Origin: Bog-473 sp963742035
GTDB taxonomy: Bacteria > Actinomycetota > Acidimicrobiia > Acidimicrobiales > RAAP-2
Length of the DNA: 64,000 bases
Direction: 5' to 3'
Assembly: GCA_963742035.1 (NCBI GenBank)
Contig: CAVUKH010000015.1
Span: 1-64,000 of the forward strand
Shown one piece after another: positions 54,783 through 63,207 of this stretch. A program made the translations under genes and the position numbers. The notes under the pieces were generated by a model. That model saw only the letters and a program-made list of their open reading frames with translations, ran no database searches and was not told the DNA's origin. Within the stretch, counting starts at the first letter, position 1, and every line of letters begins with the position of its first letter.

Positions 54783-55187
54783 ATGCGGGAACCGGCAGTT
54801 CGGTTGAGGGGTGGTGCGGTCGTCGTGGTCCTGGCCTCCGCACTGCTCCTCGCCGCCTGTAGCGGCGGGGGCTCGGGGTCAGGATCCGGGTCCGCGGCCA
54901 CGACGACGGCGGCGGCGGCGGCGACGGCTGCGAAAGCGACGGACGCCATCACCATCTCGAACTTCATGTTCTCGCCCATGCGGGCGTCGGTGGCGCCGGG
55001 CTCGACGGTGAGCGTCACGAACAAGGATTCCGTCACGCACACGTTGACGGCCACTGGGGGCCAGTTCGACACCGGCGACATCGGCGGTGGCCAGACCAAG
55101 ACATTCACGGCACCACAGAAGGCGGGCACGTACCACTACATCTGCAACATCCACCAGTACATGATGGGGACCATCGTCGTGCGCTGA
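54783..55187 (+). CDS. Cupredoxin (plastocyanin/azurin-like) lipoprotein
   Basis: A 134-residue copper protein. The leader ends with LLLAACSGGG, a lipobox (Cys about 25), followed by a low-complexity Ser/Gly/Thr/Ala linker to about residue 55. The cupredoxin domain has NFMFSPMRASVAPGSTVSV, the first Cu ligand His in DSVTHTLTATG, and YHYICNIHQYMMGTIVV with Cys, His and Met. It carries electrons one at a time. It starts 3 bp after the second ferritin-like gene, so an electron-transfer partnership is likely. Confidence 0.92.
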   Translation: MREPAVRLRGGAVVVVLASALLLAACSGGGSGSGSGSAATTTAAAAATAAKATDAITISNFMFSPMRASVAPGSTVSVTNKDSVTHTLTATGGQFDTGDIGGGQTKTFTAPQKAGTYHYICNIHQYMMGTIVVR

Positions 55188-55193
55188 GCTGCG

Positions 55194-56255
55194 CTAGGAG
55201 ATCAGCGCGAGGAGTACGTCACGGGCGCGCTCGAGCTGCGGTGCCGACACGCGCTCGTCGGGGTGATGGGCCAGGAGCGGGTCGCCGGGACCGAAATTGG
55301 CGGCCGGTACGCCGTGGTCCCAGAACGAAGCCACGTCGGTCCATCCGACCTTCGCCTTGGGCGCCCCGCCGCTCTTCTCCACCAACGCCCGGAGCAAAGG
55401 GTGCTCCAGGGAGGGCGGCGCACCGTCGCCGGCGTCGAGCACCTCCCAGGCGTCGCCCGCACCCGGGTCCCAGGTCCCCTGCAGGAGCTCCAGCAGGAAG
55501 GCGCCGGCCTCCTCGGACCCCCGGTCCGGCGCATAGCGGTGGTTCAATGTGACGCGCGCCTCGTCGGGCACGACGTTGGCGGCCACGCCCCCTTCCACGG
55601 CCACCGCCTGCAGCTGCTCGGCATAGGTGCAGCCGTCGAGCACCACCTCGCGCCCCGGCCAGTCGGCCACCCGCTGCAGCAACGGCACCAGGCGGTGGAT
55701 GGCGTTGCGGCCCGTGAACGGGCGGGCGGTGTGGGCGCGCACCCCGCGGAAGGTGACGCGCACCCGCATCGTGCCCTGGCAGCCCGCCTCCACCAGCGCG
55801 CTCGTCGGTTCCCCGAGAATGGCGGCATCTCCCGCCAACAGGTCCGGCCGCTCCTGCCAGAGCTCGAGCAGGCCGCTGTCGGCGCGGCCGATCTCCTCCC
55901 GGGCGTAGAAGCACCATGTGACGTCCACCGCGGGCCGGCGCACCGTCGTCGCCAGATGGAGCATGACCGCGAGACCGCCCTTCATGTCGGACGCCCCGAC
56001 GCCCCACACCGTGTCACCCTCGAGCCTCGGCGCGCCGTTCCCCACCGCGGGGACCGTGTCGAGGTGGCCGGCCAGGACCAGGCGCTGGTCGTGGCCGAAC
56101 GTGGTACGACTGACGACGTTGTCCCCGACGCGTGTGAGCTCGAGCCAGGGGCAGGCGCATAGCGCAGCCTCCACCAGGTCGGCCAGCGCCCCTTCGCTCC
56201 TGCTCGGCGAGGGGACGGCCATCAGATCCCGGGTGACCCCGAGGAGATCGCTCAT
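55194..56255 (-). CDS. dapE: Succinyl-diaminopimelate desuccinylase
   Basis: A 353-residue M20 zinc peptidase-like enzyme: metal ligands in VLAGHLDTVPAVGN and WGVGASDMKGGLAVM, general base Glu in FYAREEIGRADSG, and the dimer-domain HTARPFTGRNAIHRL. It frees succinate from N-succinyl-LL-2,6-diaminopimelate in the lysine/peptidoglycan DAP route. It is the last gene of the miaB-to-dapE unit, 4 bp after dapD, and converges with the cupredoxin gene (6 bp between stops). Confidence 0.92.
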   Translation of the reverse strand: MSDLLGVTRDLMAVPSPSRSEGALADLVEAALCACPWLELTRVGDNVVSRTTFGHDQRLVLAGHLDTVPAVGNGAPRLEGDTVWGVGASDMKGGLAVMLHLATTVRRPAVDVTWCFYAREEIGRADSGLLELWQERPDLLAGDAAILGEPTSALVEAGCQGTMRVRVTFRGVRAHTARPFTGRNAIHRLVPLLQRVADWPGREVVLDGCTYAEQLQAVAVEGGVAANVVPDEARVTLNHRYAPDRGSEEAGAFLLELLQGTWDPGAGDAWEVLDAGDGAPPSLEHPLLRALVEKSGGAPKAKVGWTDVASFWDHGVPAANFGPGDPLLAHHPDERVSAPQLERARDVLLALIS

Positions 56256-56259
56256 CGGC

Positions 56260-57087
56260 TCAGGTGCTGGCGCCGTGGTCGCGCAGGACCTGGTTCAGCT
56301 GCGCCTTGTCGTGGCGCTCGCCTTCGCTGAGCCGTTTGATGACGAGGACGCACGGCACGAAGAACTCTCCGCCCGGGTATTCGCGCCGGCGGCTGGCCCG
56401 GATGGCGACGCACCAGGAGGGCACGACGCCGCGTGAGATCTCTTCGCCGGTCTCGGCGTCGATGACGGGAATCGAGGGGTCGAGGAAGCTCCCCGCCCCC
56501 AACACGGACCCCTTGCCGATCCGCGCACCTCCCGTCACCATGCACCGGCTCCCCACGAAGGCGTCGTCCTCGACCACCACCGGCACCGCGTTCGGAGGCT
56601 CGAGCACCCCGCCGATGCCCACGCCGCCCGCCAGGTGCACCCGCTCGCCGATCTGGGCGCAGGAGGCGACCGTGGCCCAGGTGTCCACCATGGAGCCTGC
56701 TCCCACCCAGGCCCCGATGTTCACGTAGGACGGCATGAGCACGACACCGCGTCCGAGGAACGAGCCCCAGCGGGCCGACGCGCCGGGGAGGGCGCGCACC
56801 CCGGCCGCAGCGAAGCCGTGCTTGAGGGGGAGCTTGTCGGCGTACTCGAAGGGCCCGGCCTCAATCGTCTCCATGCCGCGCAACGAGAAGAGCAGCAGAA
56901 TCGACTTCTTGAGCCACTCGTGGACGACCACCTCGTCGGTGGCGGCATCGACCTCGGCCACGCGGGCCTGGCCCGTGTCGAGGAGCTCGATCGCCTCCTC
57001 CACCAGCGCGGCCGCGTCGGTATCCGCCGGTGACAGCTCGGCGCGACGCTCCCACAACTCCTCAATGCCTGCCTGGAGATCAGCCAT
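56260..57087 (-). CDS. dapD: 2,3,4,5-tetrahydropyridine-2,6-dicarboxylate N-succinyltransferase
   Basis: A 275-residue enzyme with a left-handed beta helix. An N-terminal helical part (MADLQAGIEELWERRAEL) is followed by hexapeptide repeats around GRGVVLMPSYVNIGAWVGAG, GGVGIGGVLEPP and RIGKGSVLGAGSFLDPS. It succinylates tetrahydrodipicolinate from succinyl-CoA in the DAP pathway. It is the group seen in E. coli-like rather than the longer actinobacterial DapD (about 320 residues), judging by length. The start at 57087 overlaps dapC by 8 bp. Confidence 0.9.
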   Translation of the reverse strand: MADLQAGIEELWERRAELSPADTDAAALVEEAIELLDTGQARVAEVDAATDEVVVHEWLKKSILLLFSLRGMETIEAGPFEYADKLPLKHGFAAAGVRALPGASARWGSFLGRGVVLMPSYVNIGAWVGAGSMVDTWATVASCAQIGERVHLAGGVGIGGVLEPPNAVPVVVEDDAFVGSRCMVTGGARIGKGSVLGAGSFLDPSIPVIDAETGEEISRGVVPSWCVAIRASRRREYPGGEFFVPCVLVIKRLSEGERHDKAQLNQVLRDHGAST

Positions 57088-58213
57088 GCCGCACCCTAGC
57101 GAGGCGCTCCCCCACCAGCGCCAACCGCTCCATGGGCTGTACCACCGCCACCCGCACGTGCCCCGCACCGCCGTCGCCGTAGAGATCGCCCGGGCTGACC
57201 AGGATCCCACCGTCGGTGGCCAGGGCCTCGGCCATGACCCAGGCGTCGGGCCAGCGACCGGTGGGTAGGGGCACCCAGAGATAGAAACCTCCTTCGGGGG
57301 GCGCCACCGGACAGCCGTAGGCACCCAGGACCCCGGCCAGGAAGGCCAGACGCTCCCGGTAGCGCTCGCGCTGGGCGTCAACGTGGGCGTCGTCGGAGAG
57401 GGCGGCCACGCCGGCGGCCTGCGCCGGGCCCGGGACCATGAGGCCCGCGTGCTGGCGGACGGCGCGCAGAAACTCGACGAGCTCGGGGTCCCCGGCGTAG
57501 AAGCCGACGCGGACGCCGGCCAGGTTGGAACGCTTGGAAAGCGAGTGGACGGCCACCACGCCGTCAGAGCCGTGTTGGAGCACCGAGCGCGGCGGGCCGT
57601 CCCAGGTGAACTCGGCGTAGCACTCGTCGGAGAACACGGGTACTCCGTGGGCCCGTCCCCAGGCCGCCTCGGCCCCGAGGTCGCCCAACCCTCCGGTCGG
57701 GTTCGACGGCGAGTTCGACCAGAGCAACAGGGCGCGCGCACTGTCCCCCGGGCTGATGGCGTCGAGATCGAGCCCGCCCGTCCGGCCCGGACGGGCCGGC
57801 ACCGGGACGGCGCGGCACCCGGCCAGATCGGCCCCCATGGCATAGGTCGGGTAGGAGACCGCGGGAAACAGCACCGTGTCCTTGTCCGGGCTGCGGAGAC
57901 GGAGCAGGTGCGGCACCGACGCCACCAGCTCCTTGGTCCCCACGCAGGCGGCGACGGCCGACGAGGGAACGTCCTCCAGTCCGAAACGTCGGGTCAACCA
58001 CGACGCCGCGGCGTCGCGCAGCGCCGCGCTCCCCGCCGAGGCCGGATAGCCCCGCTCGGTGCCCGACGAGGCCAAGGCCTCGATCACCGCCGGCAAGGGC
58101 GGGTCGTAGGGGGTACCGATGGAGCAGTCGACCATGCCGCCCTCGAGCGCGCCCGCCACCTTGGCCAGGCCGCCCAGCCGGTCGTAGGGGTACGGCGGCA
58201 GGCGGAACGTCAC
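57080..58213 (-). CDS. dapC: Succinyldiaminopimelate aminotransferase (PLP class I)
   Basis: A 377-residue class I/II aminotransferase. The start MTFRLPPYPYDRLGGL and SIGTPYDPPLPAVIEAL fit actinobacterial DapC; the PLP lysine is in AVHSLSKRSNLAGVRVGF, PLP-phosphate contact in SNSPSNPTGG and the Asp in FSDECYAEF. It converts N-succinyl-2-amino-6-ketopimelate to N-succinyl-DAP. It starts in the hflX stop region (4-bp overlap) and ends within dapD, so it is fully embedded in the operon. Confidence 0.9.
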   Translation of the reverse strand: MTFRLPPYPYDRLGGLAKVAGALEGGMVDCSIGTPYDPPLPAVIEALASSGTERGYPASAGSAALRDAAASWLTRRFGLEDVPSSAVAACVGTKELVASVPHLLRLRSPDKDTVLFPAVSYPTYAMGADLAGCRAVPVPARPGRTGGLDLDAISPGDSARALLLWSNSPSNPTGGLGDLGAEAAWGRAHGVPVFSDECYAEFTWDGPPRSVLQHGSDGVVAVHSLSKRSNLAGVRVGFYAGDPELVEFLRAVRQHAGLMVPGPAQAAGVAALSDDAHVDAQRERYRERLAFLAGVLGAYGCPVAPPEGGFYLWVPLPTGRWPDAWVMAEALATDGGILVSPGDLYGDGGAGHVRVAVVQPMERLALVGERLARVRHG

Positions 58214-59493
58214 GGCGCGGCCACGAACTCGGCGAAACGGGCCCGGCCGACATCGTCGAGCACCACCTGCAGGGTGGCCGACTCCTCGCCGTCACTCTGG
58301 CCCACCACCTCGCCCTCGCGGTGAATGGCCGCCAACACGTCCCCGCGCGCCCAGGGCACGACGAGCTGCACGACGCGATCCGAGACCCGTAAGCGATCGC
58401 CGAGCACGCGCAGCAACTCGTCGACGCCCACGCCGGTGCGGGCCGAAATCAGGACGGCACCTTCGTTGGCGTGCGCGAGGGCCTTGGCCTCCTCGGGCGC
58501 GGCATCGGCCTTGTTCACGACGATCAGATCGGGAACGTCGGACGCGCCGATTTCGTGCAGCACCTCGCGTACGGCGGCCATCTGCCCGGCGGCATCGACC
58601 GCCGTGCTGTCCACCACGTGCACAATCAGATCGGCCAGTCGAACAGAATCGAGGGTGGAGCGGAACGCCTCGACCAGCTCGTGGGGCAGTTTGCGGACGA
58701 AGCCGACCGTGTCGGTCACGAGGACGGTCTCACCGCCCGGGAGCGAGAGCTGCCGGGTGCGCGGGTCGAGCGTGACGAAGAGGCGATTCTCCGCCGGGAC
58801 GCCGGCGTCCGTGAGACGGTTGAGCAACGTCGACTTCCCCGCGTTGGTGTAGCCGACGAGCGCGAGCTCACGTTGCCGGCCACGGGCGCGGCTCCGGCGC
58901 TGCAGCGTGCGCGTGCGCTCCACCTCGCGCAGTTCGGCCTCGAGCTTGTGCATGCGCCGGACGAGGCGCCGTCGGTCGACCTCGAGCTGTGTCTCCCCCG
59001 GCCCCCTGGTCCCGATGCCACCGGCCTGCTGGCTCAGGGCGGAGCCACGGCCGCGCAGGCGGGGCAGGCGGTACCGCAACAGCGCCAGCTCCACCTGCGC
59101 CTTCCCCTCGGGGCTGCGGGCGTTCTGGGCGAAGATGTCGAGGATCACCGCGGTGCGGTCGATGGCCGTGCGGCCGAAGAGCTTCTCGAGGTTCCGGTGC
59201 TGGGCCGGGGTCAGGTCGTCGTCGAACACCACCGTGTCGGCGTCGAGGCTCCGGCTCAACGCGGCGATCTCCTCGGCCTTGCCGCGACCGACGAACGTCG
59301 CCGCGTCGGGTGCGTTGCGGCGCTGCACGACCCGGCCGACGACGTCCGCGCCGGCGCTGTCGACCAGTCGCGCCAGCTCGTCCAACTCCTCGCCGATCAT
59401 CTCCTCCGTCGAGCCGGGGAAGATGACCCCGACCAGAATGATCCGCTCCCGGAAGGCGCGCTCAATGAGCGTGCCCGGCAACAGGTTGCTCAA
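58210..59493 (-). CDS. hflX: GTPase HflX
   Basis: A 427-residue ribosome-associated GTPase that rescues or splits stalled ribosomes. The N-terminal domain has GRGKAEEIAAL and FDDDLTPAQHRNLEK, then GTRGPGETQLEVDRR. The G domain has G1 GYTNAGKSTLLNRL, G3 DTVGFVRKLPHEL, G4 VVNKADAAPEEA and G5 ISARTGVG. It overlaps dapF (4 bp) and dapC (4 bp). Its presence within the dap operon is typical for the tRNA-modification/dap block in related actinobacteria. Confidence 0.95.
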   Translation of the reverse strand: MSNLLPGTLIERAFRERIILVGVIFPGSTEEMIGEELDELARLVDSAGADVVGRVVQRRNAPDAATFVGRGKAEEIAALSRSLDADTVVFDDDLTPAQHRNLEKLFGRTAIDRTAVILDIFAQNARSPEGKAQVELALLRYRLPRLRGRGSALSQQAGGIGTRGPGETQLEVDRRRLVRRMHKLEAELREVERTRTLQRRSRARGRQRELALVGYTNAGKSTLLNRLTDAGVPAENRLFVTLDPRTRQLSLPGGETVLVTDTVGFVRKLPHELVEAFRSTLDSVRLADLIVHVVDSTAVDAAGQMAAVREVLHEIGASDVPDLIVVNKADAAPEEAKALAHANEGAVLISARTGVGVDELLRVLGDRLRVSDRVVQLVVPWARGDVLAAIHREGEVVGQSDGEESATLQVVLDDVGRARFAEFVAAP

Positions 59494-60308
59494 GAGAGCA
59501 TTCCCGGATGGATGTCGATATCCGCCACCTTGCGGACGGGGCCGCCGAGGAAGGTGGTCGCCCCCTCATCGACCCCGAGTGTGACCTCCAAGGTCCCTCC
59601 GGGGTTGCGCACGCGGACGGTACCGGTGTCCGCCACGGCACCCCAGCTCCGGGCGGCCGCGGCGGCGGCCACGCTCCCGGTGCCACAGGCCAGGGTCTCG
59701 CCCACGCCCCGCTCCCACACCCGGAAGTCGAGCAGGTCCCCCCGCTCATCCCTTCCGGCTGTGATCCATTCGACGTTGATGCCCCCGTTGAAAGTGGCCT
59801 GGAGCTTGGGCCCGAGCTCCGCGATGTCGACCGCAGCGGTGTCGGGCCCGAGGAGCACCAGGTGCGGGTTCCCGACATCCACCGTGCGGGCGCGGCGGTC
59901 GTCGAACTCCTGGGGCTGGTCGGGGCCGAGCCGGGCCGGCCCCATGTCGACGCTGGCCGTCGCCCATCCCGGCGTCTCGCCCTGGGTGTACTCGACGGTG
60001 CGGCTGCCCCCGGCGGTGGCGACGGTGAAGCGCGGCCCAGCCACGAGGCCGGCGTCCACGGCGGCCTGGGCCAGGCACCGGATGCCGTTCCCGCTCATCT
60101 CCGCCTCGCCGCCGTCGGCGTTGCGCAGTTCCATGGAGAGGTCGCAGCCGCCTCGACCCGGCCCCACCCGGATGATGCCGTCGGCCCCGATGCCGCGGCG
60201 CCTGTCGGCCAGCAGGCGGACCTGGGCCACCGAGAGCCGGATGGCATCGTCGGGGTCCAACACGACCAGGAAGTCGTTGCCCGCTCCCTCGTGCTTGGTC
60301 GCCCGCAT
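59490..60308 (-). CDS. dapF: Diaminopimelate epimerase
   Basis: A 272-residue epimerase converting LL- to meso-diaminopimelate. Both catalytic cysteines are present, Cys78 in MSGNGIRCLAQA and Cys208 in GETLACGTGSVAA. The start MRATKHEGAGNDFLVV is standard and keeps the conserved EGAGND. It lies 26 bp after miaA and overlaps hflX by 4 bp. Together with dapC, dapD and dapE downstream it supplies DAP for lysine and peptidoglycan. Confidence 0.96.
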   Translation of the reverse strand: MRATKHEGAGNDFLVVLDPDDAIRLSVAQVRLLADRRRGIGADGIIRVGPGRGGCDLSMELRNADGGEAEMSGNGIRCLAQAAVDAGLVAGPRFTVATAGGSRTVEYTQGETPGWATASVDMGPARLGPDQPQEFDDRRARTVDVGNPHLVLLGPDTAAVDIAELGPKLQATFNGGINVEWITAGRDERGDLLDFRVWERGVGETLACGTGSVAAAAAARSWGAVADTGTVRVRNPGGTLEVTLGVDEGATTFLGGPVRKVADIDIHPGMLS

Positions 60309-60334
60309 GACTCCATTGTCGCAGGCGGCGCGGT

Positions 60335-61249
60335 TCAGCCGTGCAGGCGCAGCCCCTCGTCCAGCAGGGCCTGGGCCTCCGCGCCGCTCCCGGCCCAGCC
60401 GACCCGCGGGTCACGGCGGAACCAGGAGGCCTGGCGCCGAGCGAACTGGCGGGTCCGCCGCACCGCCTCGTCCAGGCAATCCGTGAGAGGGGTGCCGCGC
60501 TCCACGTGGGCCAGGATCTCGCGGTAGCCCAGCGCCTGACGCGCCGTACGCGAGATGCCGGCCGGTCGGGCGGCGAGAGCCCGCACCTCGTCGACCAGCC
60601 CCGCCTCGACCATGCACTGGAAGCGGGCGACGATCCGGCGGTCGATCTCGTCCGGCGCGACGGAGAGACCGACCTGTGCCATGCCGCCCTCGGGATAGGC
60701 CTCGAGCCCGGGGCCGAACGCCGAGAAGGGCCGGCCGGACCCGATCGTCACCTCCAGCGCACGGACCACCCGGCGGCGATTGGTCGGCGCCATGCGGGTC
60801 GCCGCCAGCGGATCGAGGTCGGCCAGGCGGGCGTACAGGTCGGCCAGTCCGGTGGGGCCCTCGTCCAACTCGGTCTCCAGAGCGGCCACCACGTCGGGAA
60901 AGCGGCCCGGGATCTCGAGATCGTCGACGACGGCCCGCAGATAGAGGCCGGTGCCCCCGACCAGCAATGCGTGCCGACCCCTCCGTGCAATGTCGTCCAG
61001 CACCTCCCGCGCCGCCTGCTGGAACTGCGTCACGGTGAAGTCCTCGTCCGGATCGATCAGGTCGAGCAGGTGGTGCGGCACGGCGGCCCGCGCTTCGGGC
61101 CCCGGCTTCGACGTGCCGATGTCCATGCCGCGGTAGACGCACATGGAATCCACCGAGACGATCTCGCAGTCACCCCGGCGCAATGCGAAGGCCAGCGCGG
61201 TCTCCGACTTCCCCGAGGCCGTGACCCCGACGAGGGCGACCGCAGTCAC
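60335..61249 (-). CDS. miaA: tRNA dimethylallyltransferase
   Basis: A 304-residue enzyme that prenylates A37 of tRNAs reading U-starting codons. Walker A is LVGVTASGKSETALA; the substrate site shows VDSMCVYRGMDIGTSKP and LVGGTGLYLRAVVD, followed by PTNRRRVVRALEV. It overlaps miaB by 4 bp. The short form (304 residues) lacks the extra C-terminal zinc finger of eukaryotic enzymes, as expected. MiaB then methylthiolates the prenylated base. Confidence 0.96.
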   Translation of the reverse strand: MTAVALVGVTASGKSETALAFALRRGDCEIVSVDSMCVYRGMDIGTSKPGPEARAAVPHHLLDLIDPDEDFTVTQFQQAAREVLDDIARRGRHALLVGGTGLYLRAVVDDLEIPGRFPDVVAALETELDEGPTGLADLYARLADLDPLAATRMAPTNRRRVVRALEVTIGSGRPFSAFGPGLEAYPEGGMAQVGLSVAPDEIDRRIVARFQCMVEAGLVDEVRALAARPAGISRTARQALGYREILAHVERGTPLTDCLDEAVRRTRQFARRQASWFRRDPRVGWAGSGAEAQALLDEGLRLHG

Positions 61250-62640
61250 GCGCTCGTTACCGGGATGCGCACGCGATGCCGGGGCCGCGCCACCACCTCC
61301 TCCAGTCGGCCCGAGAGGTGGTGCGGATGGCCGTCGGTCACCGTGACACGGGCCAAAGCCCCCGCGGCCGGAACCCCCGCACCGCTCCCCGCCGGGAAAT
61401 GGATCAGCTTGCCCTGCCGGGTGCGGCCCGTCAGCATCGACTCGTCACGCCTGCTGACCCCTTCGACCAGTGCCTCTTCGCTGCGGCCGACGCGCGCCTG
61501 GTGCCGCGCCAGGGCCGAACGGTCCACCACCGTCTTGAGACGCTCGAAGCGCTCGGCCACGACATCGGCCGGGACGAAGCTCGACTCCATGGCGGCCGCC
61601 CTCGTGCCCGGGCGCGGCGAGAAGATGAAGGTGTACGCGCCGTCGTAGCCCGCGGTGGCGCAAACGGCCAGGGTCTCCTCGAAGTCGTCGTCGGTCTCGC
61701 CGGGGAACCCCACAATGATGTCCGTCGTCACGGCCAGGTCGGCGATGGCCGCACGCGCCGCGGCGAGGCGATCCAGGTAGCGCTGCGCGGTGTAACCCCG
61801 GCGCATGGCACGCAACACCCTGTCGCTCCCCGACTGGAGCGGCAGGTGCAGTTGCTCGCAGACCTCGGGGGTCTCCGCCATCGCCTCGATCGTCTCCGGC
61901 CGGAGGTCCTTGGGGTGCGGGCTGGTGAAGCGGATGCGCCCGATGCCGTCCACCGCGCCGACGGCCCGGAGGAGGTCCGCGAAGAGCGGCCGGCGCTTCG
62001 TGATGTCACGGCCGTACGAGTTGACGTTCTGCCCGAGCAACGTCACTTCGGTCACACCGCCCCGGGCCAGCAGCTCCACCTCCCCCACAATCTCGTCGAG
62101 AGACCGGCTGACCTCGGGACCCCGCACCGAGGGGACGATGCAGAAGGCACACGAATTGTCGCAGCCGGTCTGGATGTTCACCCATGCCGCGTAGGGAAGT
62201 GCCCGCACGGCGCCGGGGCCGAGGAGCGGGTTGCTCCCCGACTCGGGAGCCGGGGCGTCGAGGATCTCCATGACGGGGCCCTCGGTCTCCGCCCGACGCA
62301 GGAGCCCGGGTGCACTCGTCAGGTTGTGGGTGCCGAACACGACGTCGACCCAGCCCACCTTCTCCTGAATGCGGGCGCGGTCCTTCTGGGCCAGGCACCC
62401 GCCGACCGCGATCTGCAAGCCCGGCTTGGCGTCCACCAGCTCCTTCAGGCGCCCCAGCGTCCCGTACAGCCGTTGGTCGGCGTTCTCCCGGATGCAGCAG
62501 GTGTTGAGCACGACCACATCGGCGTCCTCCATGGTGGGGGCCGGCGTCAGCCCGTCGGCCACCAACAACCCGGCGAGCCGCTCGGAGTCGTGCTCGTTCA
62601 TTTGGCACCCGAAGGTACGGATGAAATATGTCCGGGCCAT
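61246..62640 (-). CDS. miaB: tRNA-2-methylthio-N6-dimethylallyladenosine synthase
   Basis: A 464-residue radical SAM methylthiotransferase. The N-terminal UPF0004 domain has YFIRTFGCQMNEHDSERLAG and VLNTCCIRENADQRL, giving three Cys of one cluster; the radical SAM Cys triad is GCDNSCAFCIVPSVRG. A C-terminal TRAM domain ends near RVTVTDGHPHHLSG. It completes the ms2i6A37 modification begun by MiaA. It is the first gene of the seven-gene minus-strand operon and is divergent from the lipoprotein gene. Confidence 0.97.
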   Translation of the reverse strand: MARTYFIRTFGCQMNEHDSERLAGLLVADGLTPAPTMEDADVVVLNTCCIRENADQRLYGTLGRLKELVDAKPGLQIAVGGCLAQKDRARIQEKVGWVDVVFGTHNLTSAPGLLRRAETEGPVMEILDAPAPESGSNPLLGPGAVRALPYAAWVNIQTGCDNSCAFCIVPSVRGPEVSRSLDEIVGEVELLARGGVTEVTLLGQNVNSYGRDITKRRPLFADLLRAVGAVDGIGRIRFTSPHPKDLRPETIEAMAETPEVCEQLHLPLQSGSDRVLRAMRRGYTAQRYLDRLAAARAAIADLAVTTDIIVGFPGETDDDFEETLAVCATAGYDGAYTFIFSPRPGTRAAAMESSFVPADVVAERFERLKTVVDRSALARHQARVGRSEEALVEGVSRRDESMLTGRTRQGKLIHFPAGSGAGVPAAGALARVTVTDGHPHHLSGRLEEVVARPRHRVRIPVTSA

Positions 62641-62681
62641 CCGCGGGAGTCTAGGGAACAGGGGGGCGTAGATTTCCGGCC

Positions 62682-63203
62682 GTGGAACGACAGGTGACGG
62701 AGGGCTGCCGCCGGACCCGGTGGGCGTGGGCGCTGGTGCCGCTGGTGCCGCTGGCGCTCGTGCTGGCCGGATGCAGCTCAGGCGGAGGCAGCTCGGGTGG
62801 AAGCACCTCGAAGACGACGACGCCCCAGCAGGCCGGTGCCGCGCTCAAGAGCGCCGGCACGAGCGTCCAGTCAGCCATGGCGACCTACCGCAGCGCGATC
62901 GCCGCGTGTGCCAAGCAGGCCAACCCCGTCGTCTGCCTGGAGGCCGCCGATCACACCCTCGGGGACAGGGTCCACGCCTATGCCAACGTGCTCGCCGGCC
63001 ACCACCAGTTCCGCGCCCCGCAGGCGGACCTGAGCACGACGCTCAATTCGGCCCAGACGCTGGCCAACAGCCTGGAGATCCTGGGCGACGCCCAGCCGAC
63101 GCAGGCCAACTACAACCAGGTCCTCAACACCTTCAACGTCGACGCGGCCATCACCCAGCTGCAGGGCGACGTCTCGACGCTGAGTCGGTCGCTCGGGACG
63201 TGA
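62682..63203 (+). CDS. Putative lipoprotein
   Basis: A 173-residue exported protein. The signal peptide ends in LALVLAGCSSGGG, a lipobox with Cys about 31. After a Ser/Gly/Thr linker a helical region contains MATYRSAIAACAKQANPVVC with two Cys that could form a disulfide, and SAQTLANSLEILGD. No family is recognised. It lies between the divergent miaB and the convergent thrB, and ends 4 bp before the thrB stop. Confidence 0.7.
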   Translation: MERQVTEGCRRTRWAWALVPLVPLALVLAGCSSGGGSSGGSTSKTTTPQQAGAALKSAGTSVQSAMATYRSAIAACAKQANPVVCLEAADHTLGDRVHAYANVLAGHHQFRAPQADLSTTLNSAQTLANSLEILGDAQPTQANYNQVLNTFNVDAAITQLQGDVSTLSRSLGT

Positions 63204-63207
63204 CGCG

